Source: Neolewinella aurantiaca
Lineage (GTDB): Bacteria > Bacteroidota > Bacteroidia > Chitinophagales > Saprospiraceae
Assembly (NCBI RefSeq): GCF_008014675.1
Contig: NZ_VOXD01000008.1
Span: 1-64,000, forward strand
Length of the DNA stretch: 64,000 bases
Direction of reading: 5' to 3'
Part shown: piece after piece, positions 43,858-51,776 of the stretch
Numbering within the stretch: the stretch's first letter is position 1
How the letters are laid out: each line of letters begins with the position of its first letter
The notes under the pieces: model-generated
Databases searched by the model: none
Seen by the model: the letters and a program-made list of their open reading frames with translations, nothing else
What the model was told of the DNA's origin: nothing
Program-made: the position numbers and the translations under genes

Positions 43858-45141
43858 ATGCTTAGACAAAACCGTAGAAACTTCCTCCAAACTGCCTCCG
43901 TTGGAGCTGGTCTCGTATTTATTCCATCCTGGCTGCGCGCCGGCTTTTCGGGCTTCAGCCCCAACGCTCAGATCAACATCGGGGTCATAGGAACCGGCAA
44001 ACAGGCCGTTGGCCTGTTTAAACGCGGCAGCGCGATGCCCGAAGCCCGGGTCGTAGCGGCCTGCGACGTCTACCCCGCCAACCTGAAACGGTTCGCCAAC
44101 ACTGTTGCCGCCACCTACGCCGAACAAGCCGGTGGCGGAAAAGAAACCGCCCCCGCCACCTATACCGATTACCGCAAATTGCTGGATCACCCCGGACTCG
44201 ACGCCGTCCTCATCGCCACGCCCGATCACCAGCACGCGCAGATGTGTATCGACGCGCTCGACCGCGGCCTGCACGTCTACTGCGAAAAACCGCTCGCCCA
44301 CACCATCGAGGAAGGCCGCGCCATCGTTGACGCCGTGGAACGGAACGGAAAAGTGCTGCAAACCGGCAGCATGCAACGCTCTATGCGGACCTTCCAGCGT
44401 GCAGTCGAACTCGTACAGGGAGGTGCCATCGGTGAACTCCGGGAAGCCATCGTGAGCATCGGCGTCCCCGCTAAACCCTTCGACCTCCCCGAAGAGCCTA
44501 TACCAGACGGCCTTGATTGGAGTACCTGGCTGGACGGCACCGTGGAGCGCCCTTACCACTCTACCCTCTTGCCGGAATCCAACGGCCGAAAATGGGGCGC
44601 GTGGCGCGACTACGCTGAGTTTGGCGGCGGCATGATCACCGACTGGGGCGCGCACATGTTCGACATCGTGCAGTGGGCGAAAGGCAAAGACAACTCCGGC
44701 CCGACGCAGTTCTTCCCCTCCGGAGGCGACGCCAAATACGGCCTGACTATGTTTTACGACGACGGCTTCCGCGTGGAGCACCGCCAGTTCGGTCGGGGTA
44801 ACGCCGTCCGTTTCATCGGCTCTGAAGGTTCGCTCGATGTGGGTAGGGGTTTCATCGACAGCACGATTCCCGGCCTCGTTGGTTATAACGACACTAATGC
44901 CGCCATGAAAACCAACGCAAACGTAGCCCACTTCCAGGATTTTTACGACGCTATTCTGAAAGGAACCGAACTGCGCTGCCCGGCCGAGACGGGCCACCGG
45001 ACCTCAAGTATGTGTACCCTGGCGAACATCGCCTACCGCCTGCGCCGTCCGCTGATGTGGGACCCCTCCACCGAACGAATCAGCAACGACCGGGCCGCAA
45101 ACCGTTTGCTCGGCCCCGAATACCGGATGTCTTTGGGTTAG
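43858..45141 (+). CDS. Tat-exported Gfo/Idh/MocA family oxidoreductase
   Basis: A 427-residue NAD(P)-dependent sugar oxidoreductase. A twin-arginine signal (RRNFLQTASVGAGLVF, residues 6-21) shows folded export. The Rossmann motif is IGVIGTGKQAVG (~42-52) and the family EKP motif is in VYCEKPLAHT (~145). A GGGMITDWGAHMFDIVQWA stretch in the C-terminal domain is typical of the periplasmic members found near polysaccharide loci. It probably oxidises or rearranges a sugar or cyclitol; substrate unknown. Confidence 0.87.
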   Translation: MLRQNRRNFLQTASVGAGLVFIPSWLRAGFSGFSPNAQINIGVIGTGKQAVGLFKRGSAMPEARVVAACDVYPANLKRFANTVAATYAEQAGGGKETAPATYTDYRKLLDHPGLDAVLIATPDHQHAQMCIDALDRGLHVYCEKPLAHTIEEGRAIVDAVERNGKVLQTGSMQRSMRTFQRAVELVQGGAIGELREAIVSIGVPAKPFDLPEEPIPDGLDWSTWLDGTVERPYHSTLLPESNGRKWGAWRDYAEFGGGMITDWGAHMFDIVQWAKGKDNSGPTQFFPSGGDAKYGLTMFYDDGFRVEHRQFGRGNAVRFIGSEGSLDVGRGFIDSTIPGLVGYNDTNAAMKTNANVAHFQDFYDAILKGTELRCPAETGHRTSSMCTLANIAYRLRRPLMWDPSTERISNDRAANRLLGPEYRMSLG

Positions 45142-46055
45142 AAAAGGTAGTGTTATGCGTTAAGCGCTCGGTTAAACCCCCTCCCCAGCCCTCCCCACCG
45201 GGGAGGGAGTTTATGAAAACGCTACACGTTTTGAGTGTGAAGTCATGACGGTGCCTTGGAACGGCTTTGCTCGCTTCCGCTCGGAACCTCATCCCCAGCC
45301 CTTCTCCGAAGGAGAAGGGAGCTTATGAAAACGCTACGCGTTTTGGGTTGCAAGCTGTTAGGCGGTGACGATCATCTCGGTCTAAAAGCTTAAAATTGAA
45401 TCCTAAACGTTAACCCTGCCCCAGCCCATCCGCTCGGAAGCTATATTCTCTACACAAGTCTCAAAATGGCTCGTTAAGGATGATCTTGCCTTTAAAACGC
45501 CTAGCGTTTTCGCTAGCCCCTAGCCCGTGGGGAAGGGGCTGGGGAGGGGGTTTGGGAGCAGATGTAAACCTACACAAGGAGAGTAACTTCCAGGAAGACA
45601 TTACAGGCGGCAGATTCGCGGGAGTAGTGCATTTCGTGATACGACGATCCGTCAAAGTTTATAGCTGATGAGATGCTTTTACTTCTGTACTAAGCCAATC
45701 TTTGCAGGGTGGTAACAGCGTCATATCTCGTCTAACATACCTGCCGGCGGCCTACTTTTGCTGCGCGGCTTCTGCAAGGTGAGGCAAGAAGATAGTAAAA
45801 GCCTTGGCTGTGGCGCCGGCTGATCGTCAATTGTTGCGCTTAGAATTAGGGTTTTACGTCTATGAGTATGAAGTCATAACGGTGCCTTGGAACGGCTTTG
45901 CTCGCTCCCGCTCGGAACCTCATCCCCAGCCCTTCTCCGAAGGAGAAGGGAGCTTATGAAAACGCTACGCGTTTTTGGGTTGCAAGCTGTTCGGCGGTGA
46001 CAATCATCTCGATCTCCACCTGACGTAACCTGTACCGAAACCGGGAAGCCCTGCA
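45142..46055. repeat. Repeat-rich non-coding region
   Basis: Over 900 bp without a gene. Two ~148-bp direct repeats lie at 45,233-45,380 and 45,864-46,012 (both holding CTTCTCCGAAGGAGAAG and AAAACGCTACGCGTTTT hairpins). Around them are CCTCCCC/GGGGAGG hairpins (45,190-45,210 and 45,520-45,555). Parts reappear at 49,690-49,890. These look like fragments of a degenerate dispersed element family. Confidence 0.75.
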
Positions 46056-46973
46056 TCACACCAAATCCTTCAGTGCTCCCGCCAGCTGCGGAAAACGAAA
46101 GTTGAAGCCTTCCCGGACCAACCGCTCCGGGACTACGTAGCGACCGTACAGCGCCAGTTCGGGATCGGTGCGGAAGATGTTGTGTGCACCAAAGCGGACG
46201 AGCGCGGCCGGAGCCGGCAAGCCGATGTGTACACCGGCCGCTTTGCGCAGGGTTTTCATGAAGGTTCTGTTGTCTACCGGTTCAGGAGCGGAAGCTATGT
46301 AAGGACCGGACATTGACTCGTCCTCGATGCCGCGTTGCAGGATAGCATTCATATCGTGCTCATGGATCCAGCTCATGCCCTGTTTTCCGTTGCCCACCGT
46401 GCCGCCCAGACCGAGCCGGGTGATGCGAAGCAACGACTCCAACGCACCGCCGTTTTTGCCCAGCACAAAACTGGTACGGATGATGACGCCCCGCATTCCG
46501 TCGGGCAAAGCCTCCCGGAAAGCAGCTTCCCACTTTTCACCCACGAAAGGAGCAAGGCCGTAGCCAAAAGGAGAAGCCTCGGTACAGGTTATGTCCGGCG
46601 AGTCTCCGTAAAGATGAGCGGTGCTCATCTGAACCCAAACGTCGGGTTTTTTGGTGGTTTGCCGGAGCGCGGCACCAACCGCGGCAGTAGACTCAACCCG
46701 GGAGCGCAGGATCTGATCGATATTTTCCGGAGATTTGATGCAGTCGACCGAACGGCCGGCGAGATTGACGATGGCAGTGCAGCCCTCGAGGCTTTGCGCC
46801 CAGTCGCCCACGGTTCGGCCGTCCCAGCGGGCGTACTTATGGGGCGACTGCGCCAGCCATTTAGGTTCGCTGCGGCCAATCAGTACCGACTCATAACCTG
46901 CTTCGTGAAGCTGATTGGCCAGAGAGCGGCCGATAAAGCCGGTTCCTCCGGTTATTACTATTCGTTTGGGCAT
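46056..46973 (-). CDS. TIGR01777-family NAD-dependent epimerase/dehydratase
   Basis: A 305-residue extended-SDR-like protein: RIVITGGTGFIGRSLA at the N-terminus (nucleotide binding), VNLAGRSVD, MSTAHLYGD and a C-terminal DUF1731-type segment (VPERLVREGFNFRFPQLAGAL). These fix the TIGR01777 family (YfcH-like), whose substrate is unknown. ATG 46,973 begins the Rossmann strand directly; the upstream frame to 47,174 crosses a dispersed repeat arm and is rejected. Confidence 0.87.
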   Translation of the reverse strand: MPKRIVITGGTGFIGRSLANQLHEAGYESVLIGRSEPKWLAQSPHKYARWDGRTVGDWAQSLEGCTAIVNLAGRSVDCIKSPENIDQILRSRVESTAAVGAALRQTTKKPDVWVQMSTAHLYGDSPDITCTEASPFGYGLAPFVGEKWEAAFREALPDGMRGVIIRTSFVLGKNGGALESLLRITRLGLGGTVGNGKQGMSWIHEHDMNAILQRGIEDESMSGPYIASAPEPVDNRTFMKTLRKAAGVHIGLPAPAALVRFGAHNIFRTDPELALYGRYVVPERLVREGFNFRFPQLAGALKDLV

Positions 46974-47303
46974 GGGGCAGGGATTTGCATGAAAAACGGG
47001 TAGCAACGGGGTTGGTTGCAGATTTTTTTTGAAACGTTCCATGGCATGCATCCGCTCTTCCTCCAACCCCACCCTGCACCTGCGGCCCCGCCCATCAAAA
47101 CTTTTCTTGAAAAAATCAACCCCATGGCGAAGGTTTTTAAAAAAGGTGAAGTCAAACCCGGTAAACCTCCACACTATAAGTTCCTTTTCTACTCGATTTT
47201 AATGGTAATGCGCAGCGCTGCAAATTGTCCATTGGGGTTCTCCCCACAGTGATCAGCCCGGAATTAGAGGCTGTGTTTTTTTCATCATACAAAACCGACT
47301 AGA
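46974..47303. other. Divergent intergenic region with repeat arm
   Basis: 330 bp between the epimerase and the haloperoxidase-like gene. A single left arm of the dispersed repeat lies at 47,074-47,093. No gene is seen; both promoters should be here. Confidence 0.6.
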
Positions 47304-48737
47304 ATGCGTTTTACCCGAATTGGAACTTTGTTCCTCCTGCTCCTCACGTCCTTGTTTATCGTAAGCTGTGAGCAAGACGAGGAATTGGAAATTCTCGAGT
47401 CCGAACTGGCGGACGAAACCACCGACTCTGAACTGCGTAACGGCAATAATAACGGGGGCAATGCCAACAACATGAGTCCTGACCTGATTACCGACTGGAC
47501 CGACTTGCTCCTGGAAATAGAACGTTACGCCGGAGGCATGCGCCCCAACGCCAGCGCGCGGGCCATGGCCTATATCTACCTGGCCGCCTACGAAACCGCA
47601 CAGCCCGGTATGCGGGGCTACGTCTCCAACACGAGGTATTTACAGGGGCTAAATATCGACGACGATGAAGCCAGCCGGCAAATCGACGTAGAGATCGCTC
47701 TCAACGCCTGCTTCGCAGACGTACTTGACCACTTCCTCATCAACGTGCCGCTGGCACGCAAGGAAGCCATCTCTGAACTGGAAAGCGACTACCGCGCCGA
47801 ACTGATTGAAGACGTAACGGAACGCGTAGTGACCAACTCGGAAGACTGGGGCACCTACGTAGCCCAGCAAGTGATTGCTTACAGCCAGACGGACACCGAA
47901 GCCGAGAACCAGATTCTGGAACCCGTCCCGCTGTCGTACGAGCCCCCGACGGGCCTCGGCTTCTGGACCTATTCCGCAGACCCCGAAAGGGCTTTATTCC
48001 CATATTGGGAAAGGGTCCGCACGTTTGTGGTTTCCACCGACGAAACGACGACGGTACCTCCGCTCGCGTATAGCACAGAACCCGGCAGCCCTTACCGCGA
48101 CCAGATGGAGGAGGTCTACCAGGTCAACAACGCTGCCCGCGAGGACGACGGAGAACAACTCTGGATTGCAGAATTCTGGAGTGATGATGTGGAAGACCTG
48201 ATGATGAGCCCACCAGCCCGGCAGGTGACGATTGCCAACCAACTTGTCGACCAATATTCATTGAGTATGGCCGAGACTCTCGCTTTGTTCACGAAAATCG
48301 GGTTTGCACTCAACGATGCTGCCGTAGCAGCCTGGAAGTACAAATACGAACACATGGTGATGCGCCCGAGCGTGTACCTGCAGGAATTTATCGACCCTGA
48401 CTTCCAGACCAATCTTTACCGTCTCGTCTATTGGCCCAACCCGGGCTTCCCGGGCTATCCATCGGGGCACTCTTGCTTTGCTTCGGCAGCGGGAGGCATC
48501 TTCATCGACACCTTCGGCGACAATACCGACTTTACCGACCTTACTCACGAAGGCAGGGAAGAATTCAGGGGCGCTCCGCGCAGTTTCACCTCCTTCTCGG
48601 AGATGGCCGAAGAGAATGCCTTCTCGCGTATTCCGCTGGGCGTTCACGTCCGGATGGATTGTGCGGAAGGATTACGCCTCGGATATGAAATCTCCGACGG
48701 CGTCAATAACCTGAGACTGCAACAGCAATCACGGTAA
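47304..48737 (+). CDS. Vanadium-dependent haloperoxidase-like (PAP2 superfamily) lipoprotein
   Basis: A 477-residue lipoprotein (LTSLFIVSC, Cys ~23, followed by acidic residues). The PAP2/vanadium site is visible as PGYPSGHSCFASAA (~395-408) and SRIPLGVHVRMDCAEG (~440-455), which give the vanadate-binding Ser/Gly/His and the Arg/His of the family; the upstream Lys/Arg is probably in KYKYEHMVMRPS (~345). It likely oxidises halides with peroxide at the cell surface, or is a related phosphatase. Marine Bacteroidota often carry such enzymes. Confidence 0.82.
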   Translation: MRFTRIGTLFLLLLTSLFIVSCEQDEELEILESELADETTDSELRNGNNNGGNANNMSPDLITDWTDLLLEIERYAGGMRPNASARAMAYIYLAAYETAQPGMRGYVSNTRYLQGLNIDDDEASRQIDVEIALNACFADVLDHFLINVPLARKEAISELESDYRAELIEDVTERVVTNSEDWGTYVAQQVIAYSQTDTEAENQILEPVPLSYEPPTGLGFWTYSADPERALFPYWERVRTFVVSTDETTTVPPLAYSTEPGSPYRDQMEEVYQVNNAAREDDGEQLWIAEFWSDDVEDLMMSPPARQVTIANQLVDQYSLSMAETLALFTKIGFALNDAAVAAWKYKYEHMVMRPSVYLQEFIDPDFQTNLYRLVYWPNPGFPGYPSGHSCFASAAGGIFIDTFGDNTDFTDLTHEGREEFRGAPRSFTSFSEMAEENAFSRIPLGVHVRMDCAEGLRLGYEISDGVNNLRLQQQSR

Positions 48738-48804
48738 TTACAGAGCGGAGAAGCAGAATACAGATTGCAGACGCGTGCGATAAATAGAGCGCAGGGCGCA
48801 GATT

Positions 48805-48842
48805 GCAGAATACGGACAGAAGCTCTGCTTTCTGTATTCTGC
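48805..48842. terminator. Hairpin between convergent genes
   Basis: GCAGAATAC/GTATTCTGC plus inner ACAGAAGC/GCTTTCTGT pairing, between the haloperoxidase and the Nudix-type regulator. Flanking tandem copies of CTGCTTTCTGTATT suggest slippage. It may act as a bidirectional terminator. Confidence 0.4.
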
Positions 48843-48886
48843 TTTCTGTATTCTGTTCTCTGCTTTCTGACTTCCGCTCACTCCCC

Positions 48887-49570
48887 TTACTGCAGGTGTT
48901 CCTCCAGTTTGGCATCATCGACACGGTAGAGTTCCGGCCCGCCCTTTACACCGGGCTTTTTTTCTTCGGTATTGATCAGGAAATCGTAAGAAAGAATTTT
49001 GCGCCGGAAGTTCCGGCGGTCCAGTTCTTCATCCAGGATGGATTCGTAAACCTCCTGCGCCTCCTTGAGGGTGAAGCTGTCGGGCAGGAGGTGAAAGGCC
49101 AACGGTTGTTGCCGGAGCTCTTCTTTCAGCGCTTCGTAAGCATCGGCCAGTAATGTTTTGTGATCGTAGCCCAGGTCCGGAAGTTTGTTCATTGGGCACC
49201 ACATTACTTTATCGAGGTATTCCCGTGCAATAGGGTCGTGGTCTTCGGGGCTGACGAGTGCGAAGTAGGTTGTGGTAACAACCCTCCGGACGGGGTGACG
49301 GGTCAGTGAACTGTAAGTACCAACCTGATGAATGGGCACATTTTCGACGTTCACCAGATTGCTGAGCAAATGGGTCGCTGTGTCTTCCAGCGTTTCGTGG
49401 GGTTGCATAGCTCCCCCCGGCAGTACCCAGTATCCTTTGAATGGTTCTACCGCACGGCGCACGAGCAACACGCGTAGTGCATCTCCCGAAAAACCGAAGA
49501 TGGCGCAGTCTGCAGTCAGAGCGACTGCATGGCTTTCTGTTGATACTCTGCTGGTATGGTTCGTGTTCAT
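48887..49570 (-). CDS. Nudix-related transcriptional regulator (AraR/NrtR type)
   Basis: A 227-residue protein. Residues ~15-145 form a Nudix fold (LRVLLVRRAVEPFKGYWVLPGGAMQPHETLED), but the catalytic REUxEE box is lost (TATHLLSNLVNV), so it should bind and not hydrolyse its ligand. The C-terminal ~75 residues (FTLKEAQEVYESILDEELDRRNFRRKIL) form the winged helix of NrtR/AraR-like regulators, which in Bacteroidota control sugar catabolism. Its position beside kduD-kduI makes it a candidate for the operator motif found before kduI, kdgK and GH105; this link is inference. Confidence 0.82.
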   Translation of the reverse strand: MNTNHTSRVSTESHAVALTADCAIFGFSGDALRVLLVRRAVEPFKGYWVLPGGAMQPHETLEDTATHLLSNLVNVENVPIHQVGTYSSLTRHPVRRVVTTTYFALVSPEDHDPIAREYLDKVMWCPMNKLPDLGYDHKTLLADAYEALKEELRQQPLAFHLLPDSFTLKEAQEVYESILDEELDRRNFRRKILSYDFLINTEEKKPGVKGGPELYRVDDAKLEEHLQ

Positions 49571-49927
49571 CCTTGTTGTCGTTACTGGTGCAATATAATG
49601 GCTGCGGCTCTTAGATTGTTTTCAAATAGTGTGTTACGAATCTCCCTTTCCTCCGGCCCCTCCTTCTCGGTAGAGAGGGGAACATGGCCGGCGGAAAATT
49701 AGTGATAGTAGTGCATTTGGCGATACAATGGTCCGCTACGATTTCGGTCTGACCGGTGTTCATCTCGTCTTGCATCCCTGTCCGGAGCGTTCTTTTGAGA
49801 TTAACAGGGCGTTTTACTTCACCGCTTTTTAAAACTCCCTCCCCACTGGGGAGGGAGTTTATGAAAGCGCTACGTGTTTTGAGGTAAAACGGTCGGTCTG
49901 TTTCACCATCAGACTACACCCCTACGT
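49571..49927. other. Intergenic region with fragments of the 45-kb repeat family
   Basis: 357 bp without a gene. 49,690-49,790 resembles 45,600-45,750 (AGTAGTGCATTT...GATAC...GTCCG), and 49,830-49,885 resembles 45,185-45,240 (CTCCCCACTGGGGAG then GAAAGCGCTACGTGTTTTGAG). Confidence 0.65.
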
Positions 49928-50695
49928 TTAGCGGCCCATCCAGCCTCCGTCAACGAGCAGGACAGCACCGCTGACGTAGTCTGACGCCGGACTCGCAAGA
50001 AACACCGTCGGGCCCTTGAAGTCTTCGGGTTGCCCCCAGCGACCGGCCGGAATCCGGCCGAGAATGGAAGTGCTGCGCTCAGGATTATCCTGCAAAGCCT
50101 GGGTGTTATCGGTAGCGATGTAGCCCGGAGCGATTGCATTTACCTGGACGCCTTTGCCCGCCCATTCGTTGGACAGCGCCATCGTGAGCTGGCCAATAGC
50201 TCCCTTGGAAGCAGCATAGCCCGGCACCGTGATTCCGCCCTGAAAAGTTAGCAAAGAAGCGGTAAAAATCACCTTGCCACTACCCCGCTCGATCATATCG
50301 CGACCAAACTCACGGGCAAGAATGAACTGAGCAGACTGGTTGACTTCAATCACTTTATCCCAGTATTCATCCGAATGGGTAGCCGCAGGCTCGCGGAGGA
50401 TGGTACCGGCATTATTAACGAGGATATCCGGCGTACCGTGGTCCGCCTTCACCTGCTTTACAAAACCATAAAGTGCCTCCCGGTCACTGAAGTCACAACG
50501 ATAGGCTGTGAATTTTCTGCCCAGCGCGGTAATCACCTCCTCGATTGCGGAACCGGAAGATTCAAGGCTGGCCGACACACCGATGATGTCTGCCCCGGCC
50601 TCAGCGAGGCCGACGGCCATAGCGAAACCGATGCCCCGTTTACAGCCGGTCACCAGGGCAGTTTTACCGGAGAGGTTGAATTTTTCTAAGATCAT
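49928..50695 (-). CDS. kduD: 2-dehydro-3-deoxy-D-gluconate 5-dehydrogenase
   Basis: A 255-residue classical SDR that reduces 3-deoxy-D-glycero-2,5-hexodiulosonate to KDG with NADH. Visible are TGCKRGIGFAMA (~17-28), NNAG (~93), the catalytic Ser in TASLLTF and YAASKGA (Tyr/Lys ~160-164), and the KduD-like ending VSGAVLLVDGGWMGR. It lies 61 bp after kduI in the same direction, the order expected for this two-step pathway. Other gluconate-type SDRs look similar, but the kduI neighbour settles the assignment. Confidence 0.92.
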   Translation of the reverse strand: MILEKFNLSGKTALVTGCKRGIGFAMAVGLAEAGADIIGVSASLESSGSAIEEVITALGRKFTAYRCDFSDREALYGFVKQVKADHGTPDILVNNAGTILREPAATHSDEYWDKVIEVNQSAQFILAREFGRDMIERGSGKVIFTASLLTFQGGITVPGYAASKGAIGQLTMALSNEWAGKGVQVNAIAPGYIATDNTQALQDNPERSTSILGRIPAGRWGQPEDFKGPTVFLASPASDYVSGAVLLVDGGWMGR

Positions 50696-50756
50696 AGTAA
50701 TTTTATAAAAGGTAAGGAATGGCTGCTTTTTTTAGCTGCCGGCAACTCAGGCCTGA

Positions 50757-51587
50757 TTATCGGATATTGTCCAGTGGAGCGGCGTCCATATCGGTAAATG
50801 CCTGATTTTCTCCGGCCATTCCCCATACAAAACGGTACGCGCTGGTACCTGCTCCGCTGTGAATACTCCAGGGAGGAGAGATGACCGCCTCGAAATTGCG
50901 CACTGCAATGTGACGGGTTTCGGTAGGTTGGCCCATGAAGTGCATCACCAGTTCCTCCTGCGGTACATCGAAGTACAGGTACACCTCCATCCGGCGTTCG
51001 TGGGTGTGCGGCGGGAAAGTATTCCAGATATTGCCGGACAGTAGTTCCGTGAAGCCCATCACCAGCTGGCAGCTCTGCACGCCGTTCTCGTGGATGTATT
51101 GAAAAAGTACGCGTTTGTTGGCATGCTCATCGTCGCCGAGTTCAACCCGGTTGGCGTCCGACTGGGTGGCCTTTGTGGTTGGATATTCTTTATGGGCAGG
51201 AGCCGAGTTGAGATAAAAATGCGCGGGCGCACCGGCATCGTTACTGGCGAAGGAAACGGTTTTGCTGCCACGGCCGACATAGAGGCAATCGAAACGATCC
51301 AACTCGTACGTTTTGCCGTCTACGCTCACGCTGCCGGCGCCTCCCAGGTTGAGTACACCGAGTTCCCGTCGCTCCAGGAAGTAGTCGGCGCGCAGGTCGT
51401 CGTCGTTGGGCAACTCAATGGCAGCCGACGTCGGAACAACCCCTCCGAAAATGAAGCGATCGTAATGCGAGTAAACCAATTCGATTTTTCCTGCCTCCAT
51501 CATGTTTTGAGCAAGAAACTCTGTACGCGTCTGGTCGGTAGTGAAAGTTTTGAAGTGTTCGGGATGGACCCCGTAGCGGGTTTTCAT
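50757..51587 (-). CDS. kduI: 5-keto-4-deoxyuronate isomerase
   Basis: A 276-residue cupin-fold, zinc-dependent isomerase that turns 5-keto-4-deoxyuronate (from unsaturated uronates) into 3-deoxy-hexodiulosonate. The metal site is visible in PPHTHERRMEVYLYFD (two His and a Glu) and the later SPPWSIHSGAGT His. Length and N-terminus (YGVHPEHFKTFTTDQTRTEFL) match the family. It is the first gene of the kduI-kduD operon. A promoter with a palindromic operator-like site lies directly upstream. Confidence 0.95.
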   Translation of the reverse strand: MKTRYGVHPEHFKTFTTDQTRTEFLAQNMMEAGKIELVYSHYDRFIFGGVVPTSAAIELPNDDDLRADYFLERRELGVLNLGGAGSVSVDGKTYELDRFDCLYVGRGSKTVSFASNDAGAPAHFYLNSAPAHKEYPTTKATQSDANRVELGDDEHANKRVLFQYIHENGVQSCQLVMGFTELLSGNIWNTFPPHTHERRMEVYLYFDVPQEELVMHFMGQPTETRHIAVRNFEAVISPPWSIHSGAGTSAYRFVWGMAGENQAFTDMDAAPLDNIR

Positions 51588-51601
51588 GACTGTATTTTTT
51601 T

Positions 51602-51641
51602 AATTGCGTCAAATGTACACAGAAAAACGTCTGTGGTTCAA
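51602..51641 (-). promoter_or_regulatory. kduI promoter with overlapping operator-like palindrome
   Basis: On the minus strand TTG (51,639-51,641), a 21-bp gap and TACATTTG (51,610-51,617, exact TAnnTTTG) form a Bacteroidota-type promoter. The ACACAGAA half-site (51,617-51,624) with its 7-bp spacer over the -7 element matches the operator at 62,063. A second small inverted repeat CACAGA/TCTGTG spans 51,618-51,635. Confidence 0.6.
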
Positions 51642-51680
51642 TTTCCGGCTTAAGTAATTGATTTGTTGATGGGCGACGGT

Positions 51681-51696
51681 GCGCAGGTGCAATGGG
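51681..51696. repeat. Dispersed repeat, right arm
   Basis: GCGCAGGTGCAATGG between kduI and the rhamnosidase gene. Confidence 0.4.
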
Positions 51697-51776
51697 ATGG
51701 ATGGGTGATTAGCTACTACCTCAGGGTGTTAGCCCGACAAGACCGATACCCGGCATTGCTCGCCCAAACGCCCCTC

